Source of the DNA: Pseudoclavibacter sp. 13-3
Lineage (GTDB): Bacteria; Actinomycetota; Actinomycetes; Actinomycetales; Microbacteriaceae
Length of the DNA stretch: 64,000 nucleotides
Direction of reading: 5' to 3'
Assembly: GCF_021168475.1 (NCBI RefSeq)
Contig: NZ_JAJOZT010000001.1
Location: forward strand, 496,001-560,000
The notes below the pieces were generated by a model that searched no databases, was not told the DNA's origin, and was given only the letters and a program-made list of their open reading frames with translations. The position numbers and the translations under genes are program-made. Below, one piece after another: positions 46,374-57,200 of this stretch (its first letter is position 1; every line of letters begins with the position of its first letter).

Positions 46374-47441
46374 TCACCCGAAGATCGCACGCAGCTCGTG
46401 GTAGCGCCCGACCGGCACCTGCTTCGTCTCGGCCAGCTCGTCGAAGGGCACGCTGATGATGTCGGTGCCGCGCAGAGCCACCATGCGCCCCCATTGGCGA
46501 CGCGCGACCAGCTCCACGACTTCGAGGCCGAGTCTCGTGGCCAGCACTCGGTCGAACGCCGTGGGCACTCCCCCGCGCTGAATGTGACCGAGCACCGTCG
46601 CGCGACTCTCGATGCCCGTGTGCTCCTCGATCAGCGGAGCGAGCATCTCTCCGATGCCGCCGAGTCGAGCGCGTCCGAACCCGTCGAGGCCCTTGTCTGA
46701 GAACGCCCCATCCATATCCGGCAGGGTGAACCCCTCGGCGACGACGACCATCGGCGAACGGCCGCGATCGCGCACCGAGATCACCCACTCGCACACCTGG
46801 TCGAGGCTCTCGGTCTGCTCAGGAATCAGGATCGCATGCGCGCCGCCGGCCGTGCCCGCGTGCAAGGCGATCCACCCGGCGTGGCGGCCCATCACCTCGA
46901 GCACCATGCACCGTTTGTGCGCATTGCCCGTCGTGCGCAGTCGGTCGATCGCCTCAGTGGCGATCGACACCGCCGTGTCGAATCCGAAGCTGTAGTCGGT
47001 GCCGTCCAAATCGTTGTCGATGGTCTTCGGCACCCCGACGATCGGGATGCCGTCGTTGCGCAGCAGACTCGCCGCTCGCATCGTGCCGTCTCCGCCGATC
47101 GCGATCACCGCATCCACACCCTGCTCGGCGAGGGTGCGCAGAATGTTCTCGGGCTGGCCCGCCTCGGTTCGATACGGCCCGATGCGCGAGGTGCCGAGAA
47201 TGGTGCCGCCCTCTTTGGCGAGGCCGCGCACCCGGGCGCGATCGAGCGTGATGCAGTCGCCCTCGATCATGCCGCGCCAGCCGTCGAGAAAGCCGACGAA
47301 CTCCTGGCCGTAGACTTCGGTGCCCTTGAGCACTGCACCACGGATCACCGCGTTGAGCCCAGGGCAGTCGCCGCCAGACGTGAGGATGCCGATGCGTCGC
47401 GGCATCTGCTCCAGAGCGGTCGGGTCGGTCAGTGTCTCCAT
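46374..47441 (-). CDS. pfkA: ATP-dependent 6-phosphofructokinase (group III type)
   Basis: A 355-residue phosphofructokinase, committing fructose 6-phosphate to glycolysis. Motifs are RRIGILTSGGDCPGLNAVIRG (ATP/Mg), AIGGDGTMRAAS and VGVPKTIDNDLDGTDYSFGFDTAV. The Gly of GGDGT indicates ATP as phosphate donor rather than PPi, while Lys in PKTIDND is the group III signature shared with actinomycete ATP-PFKs. The catalytic Asp pair is in TIDND. The start is ATG 47441 with AGGGGAG upstream. It lies alone between ffh and the BASS transporter gene. Confidence 0.95.
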   Translation of the reverse strand: METLTDPTALEQMPRRIGILTSGGDCPGLNAVIRGAVLKGTEVYGQEFVGFLDGWRGMIEGDCITLDRARVRGLAKEGGTILGTSRIGPYRTEAGQPENILRTLAEQGVDAVIAIGGDGTMRAASLLRNDGIPIVGVPKTIDNDLDGTDYSFGFDTAVSIATEAIDRLRTTGNAHKRCMVLEVMGRHAGWIALHAGTAGGAHAILIPEQTESLDQVCEWVISVRDRGRSPMVVVAEGFTLPDMDGAFSDKGLDGFGRARLGGIGEMLAPLIEEHTGIESRATVLGHIQRGGVPTAFDRVLATRLGLEVVELVARRQWGRMVALRGTDIISVPFDELAETKQVPVGRYHELRAIFG

Positions 47442-47532
47442 GCGGCTCCCCTGTGAACGGCGGCTGTCGTCAGCTGCTGCGACGTGTAGCACCAGCGTAT
47501 CGGCATGGAATGACGACTCTGTGAACGGAACC

Positions 47533-48546
47533 TCAGTGATCTGCGGGAATCGGCTTGCGCGCCAGCCACGCCGCGACGATCGCACCACTGATGTTGTGCC
47601 AGACCGAGAACACCGCCGGTGCCAGCGCGGCCGCCGGGTTGAAGTGCACCGTGGCCAGCGAGGCCGCGAGCCCCGAGTTCTGCATGCCAACCTCGAATGC
47701 GAGCGCACGACGCGCCGCGTGATCGAGGTGCACGGCGCGACCGGCGAGGTAGCCGAGCAGCAGCCCGATGCCGTTGTGCAGCACGACCGCGAGAATGATC
47801 AGCAGCCCCGCCTGAGCGAAGGCAGCCGCGCTCTTGCCCATCACCGCGGTGACGATCGTCGCGATCGCGATCGCCGACAGCCAGGGCAGCACCGGCTTGA
47901 TGTAGTCGATGATGCGCCCGAACAGGCTGCGCACGATGACGCCGGCGATGACCGGCAGCAGCACCGTCTTCAAGATGTCGAGGAACATCGCCTCGACTGG
48001 AATCGACATGTACTGCCCTGCGAGCGCCAGCGTCAGCAGCGGCATCAGCAGCGGCGCGATGAGTGTCGAGACCGTCGCCACCGACACTGAGAACGCCACG
48101 TCGCCCTTGGCCAGATACGTCATCACGTTCGAGGCCGTGCCGCTCGGCGCGCAGCCGACCAGAATCACGCCGACGGCCAGCTCGGCGGGCAGCTGCAGCG
48201 CCCACACCACGAGCAGCCCGGCGAGCGGCATGATCACATAGTGCGCGACCAGACCGAGCAGCACGACCAGCGGCCGTCTGGCGATGCGCTTGAAATCGGC
48301 ACCGGTGAGGGTGATGCCCATCAGGAACATGATGAGCCCCAGCAGGTACGGCACGATCGGCGTGATCGGCGTGAACGTCGCCGGCAGAAAGAAGCCCAGC
48401 ACCGCGGCGATGATCACGATCGCCGGGAACACCGTCACCGCGAGAATCGCGTTGCGATCGCGCTTCGGCCGTGGTGCGGATGCCGGGGTGTCGGAACCCT
48501 GCAGAGGTGCGTCAGATGATGATTCGGTCTGGTCGGTGTTCTTCAC
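47533..48546 (-). CDS. BASS family transporter (bile acid:Na+ symporter superfamily)
   Basis: A 337-residue membrane protein with about ten helices from residue 38 on. A charged cytosolic N-terminus (about 1-35) is followed by family blocks YLLGLIMFLMGITLTGADFKRI (about 65-90), GVILVGCAPSGTASNVMTYLAKGDVA (about 130) and FEVGMQNSGLAASLATVHF (about 285). Bacterial members transport diverse anions with sodium (pantoate, bicarbonate-like, bile acids), so the substrate is open. The start is GTG 48546 with GGAG 4 nt before; the frame beyond it is a shadow of mutY. It is divergent from mutY. Confidence 0.88.
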   Translation of the reverse strand: MKNTDQTESSSDAPLQGSDTPASAPRPKRDRNAILAVTVFPAIVIIAAVLGFFLPATFTPITPIVPYLLGLIMFLMGITLTGADFKRIARRPLVVLLGLVAHYVIMPLAGLLVVWALQLPAELAVGVILVGCAPSGTASNVMTYLAKGDVAFSVSVATVSTLIAPLLMPLLTLALAGQYMSIPVEAMFLDILKTVLLPVIAGVIVRSLFGRIIDYIKPVLPWLSAIAIATIVTAVMGKSAAAFAQAGLLIILAVVLHNGIGLLLGYLAGRAVHLDHAARRALAFEVGMQNSGLAASLATVHFNPAAALAPAVFSVWHNISGAIVAAWLARKPIPADH

Positions 48547-48641
48547 GGCGCTCCATGCTACTCTCCGTTCGCCCGCCGGCCGAGAAGGACGGCGAAGGTC
48601 ACGGCCTCTGCCCCGCAGCGACCGACGCATCCGGCGAACGC

Positions 48642-48647
48642 TACAGT
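48642..48647 (+). promoter_or_regulatory. -10-like box of mutY (leaderless geometry)
   Basis: TACAGT, 7 nt, then ATG at 48655. Confidence 0.4.
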
Positions 48648-48654
48648 GGTGTCG

Positions 48655-49539
48655 ATGCCACCCCGCACCCCTCTCTTCGCCGACGACCTCATCGCCTGGT
48701 ATCTCGACGAACGCCGCGATCTGCCCTGGCGCGCCGACGACGCGACGCCGTGGGGCGTGCTGGTCAGCGAGTTCATGCTGCAGCAGACGCAGGTCGACCG
48801 TGTGCTGCCGCGCTGGCACGAGTGGATGCTGGCGTGGCCGACGCCCTGCGATCTTGCGGCTGCGAGCGCCGGCGATGCCATTCGCGCCTGGGATCGGCTC
48901 GGCTACCCGCGTCGGGCGGGCTGGCTGCACGCCGCCGCGCGTCAGATCTGCGCCGATCACGCCGGTATTGTGCCCGACGACCTCGACACGCTGCTGTCGT
49001 TGAAGGGCGTCGGTGACTACACCGCCCGCGCTGTGCTGGTCTTCGCGTTTCATCAGCGGCATCCTGTCGTCGACACGAACATTCGGCGTGTGCTCGCCCG
49101 AGCTGCCGACGGCGAGGCCGAACCGGGCGCGCCGACACCGGTGCACGATCTGCCCGCGATGTCGGCGCAGCTGCCGGCGGACGCCGAACGTGCTCGCCTG
49201 GCCACCTACGCCTTCATGGAGTTCGGAGCGCTCGTCTGCACCGCCCGTGCACCGAGCTGCGAGACCTGCTCGATTCGTTCACGGTGTGCCTGGGTCGCCG
49301 CCGGGTCACCGCCGTCTGCAGTGCCGAAGCGTCGCACGCAGGCACGGTTCGAGGGCAGCGACCGGCAGGCTCGGGGCCGCATCATGGCCGTGCTGCGCGC
49401 AGCCCGCGAGCCGGTGACGGTCGATGATCTGCTGCAGGATGCTCCGGATCGCCCGCAGGCCGAACGCGCGCTCGCCTCGCTGGTCGCCGACGGTCTCGCT
49501 GTCGAGAGCGAGCATGGCGGCCGGTTCCAGCTGCCCTGA
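48655..49539 (+). CDS. mutY: A/G-specific adenine glycosylase
   Basis: A 294-residue HhH-GPD glycosylase removing adenine from A:8-oxoG pairs, preventing G-to-T changes together with MutM (also in the window). The catalytic Glu is in SEFMLQQTQV (about 42), the HhH motif is LKGVGDYTARAVLV (about 120), and the catalytic Asp is in VVDTNIRRVL. The [4Fe-4S] ligands C-x6-C-x2-C-x5-C are intact in CTARAPSCETCSIRSRC. The C-terminal MutT-like 8-oxoG-recognition domain is missing or short (about 60 residues), as often in actinobacteria. It ends 17 nt from the convergent ftsY. Confidence 0.93.
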   Translation: MPPRTPLFADDLIAWYLDERRDLPWRADDATPWGVLVSEFMLQQTQVDRVLPRWHEWMLAWPTPCDLAAASAGDAIRAWDRLGYPRRAGWLHAAARQICADHAGIVPDDLDTLLSLKGVGDYTARAVLVFAFHQRHPVVDTNIRRVLARAADGEAEPGAPTPVHDLPAMSAQLPADAERARLATYAFMEFGALVCTARAPSCETCSIRSRCAWVAAGSPPSAVPKRRTQARFEGSDRQARGRIMAVLRAAREPVTVDDLLQDAPDRPQAERALASLVADGLAVESEHGGRFQLP

Positions 49540-49556
49540 CCGGGCGGTGACGGGTG

Positions 49557-50453
49557 CTACCCCACCAGCTCGGCGGCGAAGGTGTTCGCGTTGAAGGCGG
49601 CGATGTCGTCGATGCCCTCGCCGAAGCCGATCAGCTTGACCGAGATTCCGGTGGCCTGCTGCACGCCCACGACGAAGCCGCCCTTGGCCGAGCCGTCGAT
49701 CTTCGAGAGCACGATGCCGGTGACCCCGGCATGGTCGATGAAGGCCTGCGCCTGGCTCAGCCCGTTCTGCCCGGTGGTGGCGTCGAGCACCAGCAGCACC
49801 TCGGCGATCGGCGCGAGCTTCTCGACCACACGGCGAATCTTGGTCAGCTCGTCCATGAGCCCGGCCTTGGTCTGCAGCCGGCCGGCCGTATCGATGATGA
49901 CCACATCCGCGTCGACGTCGATGCCGTGCTGCACGGCCTGGTATGCGACCGAGGCGGGATCCTGCCCCTGCTGCTGCGGTCGCACCACCTCGGCACCGGC
50001 CCGCTGCCCCCAGGTGGCCACCTGCTCGACGGCCGCCGCGCGGAACGTATCGGCCGCACCGATCACCACGCGCCTGTCGGCCCGGGTGATGAAGCGCGCG
50101 AGCTTGCCGATCGTCGTCGTCTTGCCGACGCCGTTGACCCCGACCACCAGCACGACCGCAGGCAGCAGGCGACCGGTTGCAGCATCCTGCGGGCGGGTCA
50201 GCCGCAACGTCGGATCGTTCGCGCTCAGCCGCTCGGCCAGCTCGTCGCGCAGCACGTTGCGCAGCTCGCGTTCATCGGCGATGGCCAGCCGCTCGACGTT
50301 CGACCGCACCGCCTCGACGATCGACTCAGAGGCCTCAGCGCCGAAGTCGCCGAGAATGAGGCTGTCTTCGAGACCTTCCCAGCTGCTCTCGTCGATGGGC
50401 CGCGTGCCCTGAAAGAGGTTGCGCAGACTGCCGCGCAGTGACCATTTGCTCAT
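49557..50453 (-). CDS. ftsY: SRP receptor FtsY
   Basis: A 298-residue SRP-receptor GTPase that docks Ffh on the membrane. G1 is GVNGVGKTTTIGKLARF (about 105), then AADTFRAAAVEQVATW, DTAGRLQTKAGLMDEL (G3), SKIDGSAKGG (G4) and the GEGIDDIAAF block. It lacks the long acidic A domain of enterobacteria. The ATG at 50453 overlaps the smc stop (ATGA), so the two are coupled, a conserved actinobacterial arrangement. Confidence 0.96.
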   Translation of the reverse strand: MSKWSLRGSLRNLFQGTRPIDESSWEGLEDSLILGDFGAEASESIVEAVRSNVERLAIADERELRNVLRDELAERLSANDPTLRLTRPQDAATGRLLPAVVLVVGVNGVGKTTTIGKLARFITRADRRVVIGAADTFRAAAVEQVATWGQRAGAEVVRPQQQGQDPASVAYQAVQHGIDVDADVVIIDTAGRLQTKAGLMDELTKIRRVVEKLAPIAEVLLVLDATTGQNGLSQAQAFIDHAGVTGIVLSKIDGSAKGGFVVGVQQATGISVKLIGFGEGIDDIAAFNANTFAAELVG

Positions 50454-53400
50454 TTCCCGCTCCTGTCGTGCTCTTCGGCATCGTGCTCGTCGCGCTCCAT
50501 GCGCTGCCCCACCACGGCCGACACCCCATCCTGCCGCATCGACACACCATACAGCGCGTCGGCGATCTCCATCGTGCGCTTCTGATGGGTGATGACGATG
50601 AGCTGGGAGTCACGCCGCAGCCGCTCGAACACCGAGAGCAGACGCCCCAGGTTCGCGTCGTCGAGTGCCGCCTCGACCTCGTCCATGATGTAGAACGGGC
50701 TCGGTCGTGCGATGAAGATCGCGACGAGCAGGGCGACCGCCGCGAGCGAGCGCTCGCCGCCGGAGAGCAGCGAGAGCCGGTCGATCTTCTTGCCGGCGGG
50801 TCTGATGTGCACCGCGATGCCGGTGGTCAGCGGATGCTCCGGGTCGGTCAGCGTGAGCGACCCGCGCCCACCGGGAAAGAGCACCGGGAAGATCTCGTCG
50901 AAGGCACGCTGCGTGTCGTCGAAGGCCTCGACGAAGATCGTCTGCATCTTCTCGTCGAGCTCGTCGCTGATGGCGATCAGATCAGCTCGCGTCTTGCGCA
51001 GATCGACGAGCTGGTCGTTCATGTAGTTGTACCGCTCTTCGAGCGCGGCGAACTCTTCGAGCGCGAGCGGATTCACCCGCCCCAGCCGGCTCAGCGCACG
51101 CTGGGCCTTCACCAGCCGCAGCCTCTGCTGCTCATGGTCGTAGGGCACGGTCTCGACCGTCTCGTCGGCGTCGGCCCACTCGCCCGTCACCGGAATCGGC
51201 AGGTGCGGCCCGCTCTCGGCGATCAGCACGTCGACGTCGATGTTCAGCTCGGTGCGCACGCGTTCGGCGGCCGAGTCGCGGCGCACCCGCTGCTCGTGCT
51301 CGCGCAGTTCGATGCCGTGCGAGCGCTCGGCGAGCAGTTCGAGCTGATGCTGCTGCTCGGTGATGCGCTCGCGCAGGTCGCGCAGCTGCCCGTGCTGCTG
51401 GTTTCGGGCCACCTCGTGCTCGGCGACGGCGAGTCGCGCCTGCTGCAGCGACGTGCCGAGGTGCGCCGTGATGTCGGGCAGCAGCGCCTGCACGTGTTCG
51501 GCGCGCTCCAGCTGGATGCTGCGGATCGCCTGCTCCCGCGCCTGCGCCTCGGCCTGTGCCTTCGACTGTTCGGCATCGCGTTGCAGCGTCTCTGCCCGGC
51601 GCTGCTCGGCCTTCGCCCGTTCGCGGGCGGTCTCGACCGAGATGCGCACCTCCATCTCGTGCGCTCGGGCCGTCTCGAGCGCATCGAGGGCGGGCTGGCG
51701 GTCGACGGGTTCGTTCAGCGGCTGCGGCTCGGCGTCGAAGGATGCCAACGCTGCGTGCGCCTGCTCGCTTGCGCCGGTCGCTTCGTCGAGTCGCGTTCGC
51801 GCGTGTTCCGCCTGCGTCGTGAGACGTGCGAGCTCCGCCTCGGCGCTGTCGACCTGGGCACGCAGCGAACCGAGCCGTTTGGCGGTCTCAGCTGCGCGGG
51901 CATCCGCCGCACGCAGCGCGGCGAGAGCGCGATCGCGTTCGACGCGCCGGGCATCACGCTCGTCGCGGGCGAGGTCGATGCGTGCGCTCGCCGACGCCAC
52001 CGAGGCTCGAGCCTCGTCGGCGGCGTGGAGCGCCTCATCGCGCTGAGCAAGCAGCTGCAGTCGCGACTGTCCGGCATCGCCGCCGCCGCGCACCAGAGCG
52101 CAACCGATCACGTCGCCCTCGGGCGTGACGACCTGCCAGTCGCCGTCGGGCAGGGCGTCGAGCACGGCGACCGGGTCGATCACCGCTGCAGTGCTGTCAG
52201 CGCCCGCTGCTGCTCGAATGATCACCGTGTGGGCGAGTCGAGCGAGCACTCCAGACGGCCCCTGAGCCACATCGGGCGCCCATGTCGCCCCGGGCGGCAG
52301 CGTCGGGCGGTCGCTCAGCGCGCCCGCGGGCTGGGGCGCCACGGGCTCGGCGACGACGCCGGTCACCTGCCCCAGATCACCCGCACGGGCGTCGCGCAGA
52401 ACGGCTGCGCCGGCTGCGCTGGAGTCGACCAGCAGCGCATCGGTCAGCGCGCCGAGCGCCGCGGCGACGGCTGCCTCGAAGCCCGCCTGCACCTGCAGCG
52501 CGTCGGCGACGCGGCCGCGCACGCCGTTGGTCTCGGCATGGATGATCTGCGCTGAGCCGTCGCGCGATTCGAGAGCCATGCCGAGGGCCGCGGCACGAGC
52601 CTGCTGCGAGTCTGCCTCAGCGGTCGCCTTCGCCTGCAGATCGCGTGCCCCGGTCAACGTTCGTTCGGCGGCTTCGAGCCGGTCAGTCGCGGCGCGGTAG
52701 GCGGCGTCGAGGTCTGTGGTCGCGCTGCCCGGAGTCTCTGCGCCTTCGTGCGTCGGCTCTTTCGTCTGCTCGGCGGCTGTGGCTTCGGCGAGCTCCTGCG
52801 CCCGCTGATCGCGGCGTTCGGCTGCCTGTTGCACAGCGGCCGTCTGCGACTCCACCTGCCGTTCGGCAGCCTCGACCTTGCCGGCGGCGATCTCGACGGC
52901 GTTCGCGAGCGCCGAGCGGCGCAGTTCGTGCCGGCTGAGCAGAGAGGCCTGCTCGGCGATCTGCGCGTCGACGGCCTGCAGCGCGTCGACGGCCCCGCGG
53001 GTGGCCGCCCGCTGCTCGTCGAGAGCAGTCGCCAACTCGGCCGCACGGTCGGCGAGCTCTCGTGCGGCACTCCTCGCGCTGTCGGCCTGATCGAATCTGG
53101 CCGCGACATCGAGGTCGAAGGTTTGCTGCCGCACTGAGAGCAGCGCGACCCGCTGCTCGGCGATCGACCGCAGCGAGCGAAAGCGTTCTGCCGCCGACTC
53201 CAGTCGGTGCACGACCCTGCGCGAGCGCTCCAGATCGTCTGAGACTGTGGTCGCCTCAAGTTCGACCTGGCGGCCGCGGCTCGCCTCGATGGCCTCGCGC
53301 AGCGTGCTCTGCTCACTCTCAAGAGCCTGTCGCTGGGCCGCGAGAGTGCCCAGGTCGGTGTCGAGCTCAACGATCTCGGCGGCGAGCAGCCGAGAGGTCG

Positions 53401-54073
53401 CGTCACGCACCTCGGCCTGGATCTGCTGTGCCGAACGTGCGATCTCGGCCTGGCGACCGAGGGGCTTCAGCTGGCGTCGCAGCTCGGCGGTGAGGTCACT
53501 CACCCGCTGCAGGTTGGCCTCCATGGCATCGAGCTTGCGCACTGTGCGCTCTTTGCGACGACGGTGTTTGAGAATGCCGGCCGCCTCTTCGATGAAGCCG
53601 CGGCGCTCTTCCGGCGACGCGCGCAGCACCTGATCGAGCTGCCCCTGGCTGACGATGACGTGCATCTCACGTCCCAGACCCGAATCGCTCAGCAGCTCCT
53701 GCACGTCGAGCAGTCGGCATGACTGCCCGTTGACCGCGTACTCGCTGCCGCCGTTGCGAAACAGCGTTCGCGAGATCGTGACCTCGGTGTATTCGATCGG
53801 CAGCGCACCGTCGGTGTTGTCGATGGTGAGTTCGACCTGGGCGCGGCCGAGCGGCCCCTTCTTCGCGGTACCGGCGAAGATGACATCTTCCATCTTGCCG
53901 CCGCGCAGCGTCTTGACTCCCTGCTCGCCCATCACCCAGGCAAGCGCATCCACCACGTTCGACTTGCCCGACCCGTTCGGGCCGACGACGGCAGTGACCC
54001 CGGGCTCGAACTCGAACGTGGTCGCGTGCGCGAACGACTTGAACCCTTTCAGGGTCAGCCTCTTCACATACAC
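50450..54073 (-). CDS. smc: chromosome partition protein SMC
   Basis: A 1207-residue condensin ATPase. The N-terminal head has VVGPNGSGKSNVVDALAWVMGE (Walker A); the C-terminal head has LSGGERSLAAVALLVAIF (signature) and FYIMDEVEAALDDANL (Walker B). Two long coiled coils (about 170-490 and 670-1010) flank a hinge (about 500-640, GVVAEPVAPQP..., acidic-Gly pattern). SMC with ScpAB organises and segregates chromosomes; scpAB are not in the window. It starts with GTG 54073 and no clear ribosome binding site. Order rnc-mutM-smc-ftsY is the usual one, but here two genes separate mutM from smc. Confidence 0.96.
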   Translation of the reverse strand: MYVKRLTLKGFKSFAHATTFEFEPGVTAVVGPNGSGKSNVVDALAWVMGEQGVKTLRGGKMEDVIFAGTAKKGPLGRAQVELTIDNTDGALPIEYTEVTISRTLFRNGGSEYAVNGQSCRLLDVQELLSDSGLGREMHVIVSQGQLDQVLRASPEERRGFIEEAAGILKHRRRKERTVRKLDAMEANLQRVSDLTAELRRQLKPLGRQAEIARSAQQIQAEVRDATSRLLAAEIVELDTDLGTLAAQRQALESEQSTLREAIEASRGRQVELEATTVSDDLERSRRVVHRLESAAERFRSLRSIAEQRVALLSVRQQTFDLDVAARFDQADSARSAARELADRAAELATALDEQRAATRGAVDALQAVDAQIAEQASLLSRHELRRSALANAVEIAAGKVEAAERQVESQTAAVQQAAERRDQRAQELAEATAAEQTKEPTHEGAETPGSATTDLDAAYRAATDRLEAAERTLTGARDLQAKATAEADSQQARAAALGMALESRDGSAQIIHAETNGVRGRVADALQVQAGFEAAVAAALGALTDALLVDSSAAGAAVLRDARAGDLGQVTGVVAEPVAPQPAGALSDRPTLPPGATWAPDVAQGPSGVLARLAHTVIIRAAAGADSTAAVIDPVAVLDALPDGDWQVVTPEGDVIGCALVRGGGDAGQSRLQLLAQRDEALHAADEARASVASASARIDLARDERDARRVERDRALAALRAADARAAETAKRLGSLRAQVDSAEAELARLTTQAEHARTRLDEATGASEQAHAALASFDAEPQPLNEPVDRQPALDALETARAHEMEVRISVETARERAKAEQRRAETLQRDAEQSKAQAEAQAREQAIRSIQLERAEHVQALLPDITAHLGTSLQQARLAVAEHEVARNQQHGQLRDLRERITEQQHQLELLAERSHGIELREHEQRVRRDSAAERVRTELNIDVDVLIAESGPHLPIPVTGEWADADETVETVPYDHEQQRLRLVKAQRALSRLGRVNPLALEEFAALEERYNYMNDQLVDLRKTRADLIAISDELDEKMQTIFVEAFDDTQRAFDEIFPVLFPGGRGSLTLTDPEHPLTTGIAVHIRPAGKKIDRLSLLSGGERSLAAVALLVAIFIARPSPFYIMDEVEAALDDANLGRLLSVFERLRRDSQLIVITHQKRTMEIADALYGVSMRQDGVSAVVGQRMERDEHDAEEHDRSGK

Positions 54074-54209
54074 GTCGAACGGCTCGCTTTCTCTGTCACC
54101 GCCTGCCGTCAGTCTGGTCGGTCGGCGGTCTTCCTCGCTGCATACAGGCTACCGGGTGCGCTCCCGGCGACCGCACCATGGCATCCGCGCGACGTCTCGC
54201 ACGCCCGCT

Positions 54210-57200
54210 CTATTTCGCCACCTGCACCAGGCGGGTCTGCCCGCCGGCAACGAGATAGCCGCGCCCTGCCGGCCACCGAGACGTGTCGTCGGCGGGCACG
54301 TTCGCCCTGAGATAGCGGTCGCTGTCATCGTTCTCGGGGCGCAGCAGCAGACCGCATCTGATCGTTCGCACGGCACCGTGCAGCTCCCAGGCTGCGGGCA
54401 GCGTCGCAGGGTCGACATCGACCAGGCAGGTGATGCCCTCACGTCGGCAGTGTGCGACGAGCGCGGCGAGACGAGACTCGGCAGGGGTGCCCACGAAATC
54501 GGCGGTGTGGTCGATCACGATCAGCAGCTGATCGCCGTCGAGCGCTGGCCGAGTGGGCTCTGAAGTCTGCACCGGCTGCTTCGACTGCACGCCGGAGTGG
54601 CTGGGAGCGGCCGACAGCCAGTCGTCGTCGGCGAGCCAGCCGGCAGTGTCGAATTGCGCCAGGCTCGGTCGTGCTGCCGGCGCCTCGACTGCCCCGAGTA
54701 TCTCGTCGATCGCGTTGATCACCTGGGCTTCGTCGTTCGCGACGCGTGACCACGAGATCGCCGCGTCGAGGGGTGACGTCTTCGGCGTGATGAGGATGCT
54801 CTGTGCTGCAGGCCGCGATGTCGCGAGTGCTCGCGTGAGCACACCGAGCACCGCGGAGTTCTCGTCGTTCGAGCGCCCCTGCACCAGAAACGGCTCGTGC
54901 GCCGGCAGTCCGACTGGCGCGAGGGTGTCGTCGGCCACGGCGAAGACCGGCGCATGATCGACGTCCAAGGCCGGCAGCGAATCGAGTGCGACCGTCTCGG
55001 GCAGACGACGGATGCTCGGTGTCGGCTCCGCCCCGATGTCGGCCAGACGCGCGGCCGCTTCGGCGAGCACCGCGGCCTGTTCAGTCACAGTGACGGCGCC
55101 ATGGGGCACCCCGATCTGCGCTTCGAGACCGCCGCACATGCCGCCGATGACGATGCCGCGACCGGGAGGCGCATCATCGAGCACGCCGGTGTCGACGTCG
55201 AGCAGGCCGCCGACAGCAGCGTCCGTCACCCGCAGCACAAGAGTCTGCCCCAGGCTCGACGCGATCGTTGCAGGCAGTCCGCCCGGCCGGCTCGTGGTGA
55301 ATGCGAAGTGGATGCCCACGTCGCGCCCGGTCGCGAACAGCGCGGCGAGCGAGCCGATCACGTCGAAGCCTCGCGCGAACTCGTACTGTTCCTGCATTGC
55401 CGCCAGGTCGTCGATCAGCACGTAGACCCGGGGCAGGCCGTCGGCTGTCGCCGTCGGCAGTTCGTCGACGGCTGAGGCCTTGGCTCGTCGCAGCAGCGCG
55501 AGGCGCTCGGTGGCAGTGGCGTCGAGCTGACGCAGCAGGCGTTGGATGCGTTCACGATCGTCTGCGGCGATGACCGCGCCGACCGTCGGCAGCGTGTCAA
55601 GCTGTTCGAGCCCGGCTCCAGCGGCATCGATGACATAGATGTGTGTGGCCGCGGTGCGGCTCGGCTGATCGCTCAGCTGCCAGGCGAGGGTGCGCAGCAC
55701 CTGGGTGCGGCCCGAGCCGGCGCTGCCGATCACGCGAAGGTGCCCGTCTGCCGCAGGCGACCACGCATAGATCTGCTGCCGCTGATGCTGCGGGTCGTCT
55801 GCCACCCCCAACACGATCTCATCGGCGCTCTGCGGCCGCTGGGCTGTCTGAGCGCTTGCAGACGACCCAGGTCGCCCAGAAAGCCCAGACGACTCACTCA
55901 TTTCAGACGACTCAGACAGTGGCAGCGCGAGCCGACTGGGCAGCGCGTCGAGCCACGGGCGACGCGGTGCATCGAGCCGCAGCCCCTCGGCGGCGGCGAG
56001 CATCGCGTCGCGCATGGCCTCGATCTCACGCTGCGCCTGCGCACCGGTGCGATCGCGCGTCGCGGGCTGCAGCCACTGTCGAGCCGTCTGAAAGGGCAGC
56101 TCTGCGATCGTGATCTGTGCGGCTTCGCGGCCGAGGATCATCGGTGCGCCCAGATACGCCGTCTGGAAGTGCTGCACGAGCCCGGGCCCGACGCGCACTG
56201 CGGCTCGACCTGGGGTGCTCGCCGAGAAGTGCGCGGCGTCAGGTATGCCCAGCACATCGGTGCTGTCCTGCTCGTCTGCCATCCGCAGAGCGACCCGCAG
56301 GTTCGCATTGGCTCGAAGATTGTCGTTGACGACGCCCGACGGGCGCTGCGTCGCGAGAATCAGGTGCACCCCGAGCGAGCGTCCGCGGGCCGCGATGTCG
56401 ACGATGCCGGTGACGAACTCGGGCACATCGGCCACGAGCGCGGCGAACTCGTCGACCACGATGACGAGCGTGGGCGGGGTGCGCGGGTCGCGCAGACGCT
56501 CCATGCCGAGCAGGTCTTTGGCTCCGACGGCGTTGAACAGGTGCTCGCGTCGGGTGAGCTCTGCACGCAGCGATATCAGGGTGCGCTGCACGAGATGCGG
56601 GTCGAGGTCGGTGACCAGCCCGACGGTGTGCGGCAGACCGACGCACTCGGCGAATGCCGCCCCGCCCTTGTAGTCGACGAGCAGAAACGTCAGACGATCA
56701 GGTGCGTATTCGGCGGCCATCGCCATGATCCACGTCTGCAGGAATTCGCTTTTGCCACTTCCAGTCGTGCCACCAATCAACGCGTGCGGCCCCTGTTCGC
56801 GCAGGTTCAGGACGAATGTGCCATTCGTGCCGACGCCGAGATATGCGTTCAGCCCGGAGTCGGCGTTCAGAGCCTGCACCCGAGTGCCGTCAGTGCCCCA
56901 CTCAGACATGAGCGAGTCGTTGGCCTTCCAACGCCTTTCGATCGCCAGCGGCTCTGAAAGGTCGGTGTCGCCGATCTCGCTGAGCCGCACGCGAGCAGGC
57001 AGGTCGGTCTCGTCGACGACGAGCGCACCGCTGTCGACCCGCGGTGCAAGTGCACGAGCGATCTGGCCGGCCCGGCGCGCGTCGAGTCTGTCGAGTCTGG
57101 TGACGGGGATGCTGCTGGCCGAGCGCACGCGGTGCAGCGCAGCGGTGAGGTCATCTTCGATGTGCAGCCAGGTGCGGCATGCCGCTGGCAGAGCCTGCGC

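Noticed and set aside
50438-52555. Plus-strand open frame of 705 codons opposite smc
   Set aside because: It is antisense to smc, has no family similarity, and arises from the high third-position GC of the real gene. Similar long shadows opposite ligA, kgd, the FtsK-like gene and the AI-2E permease gene were left out for the same reason.
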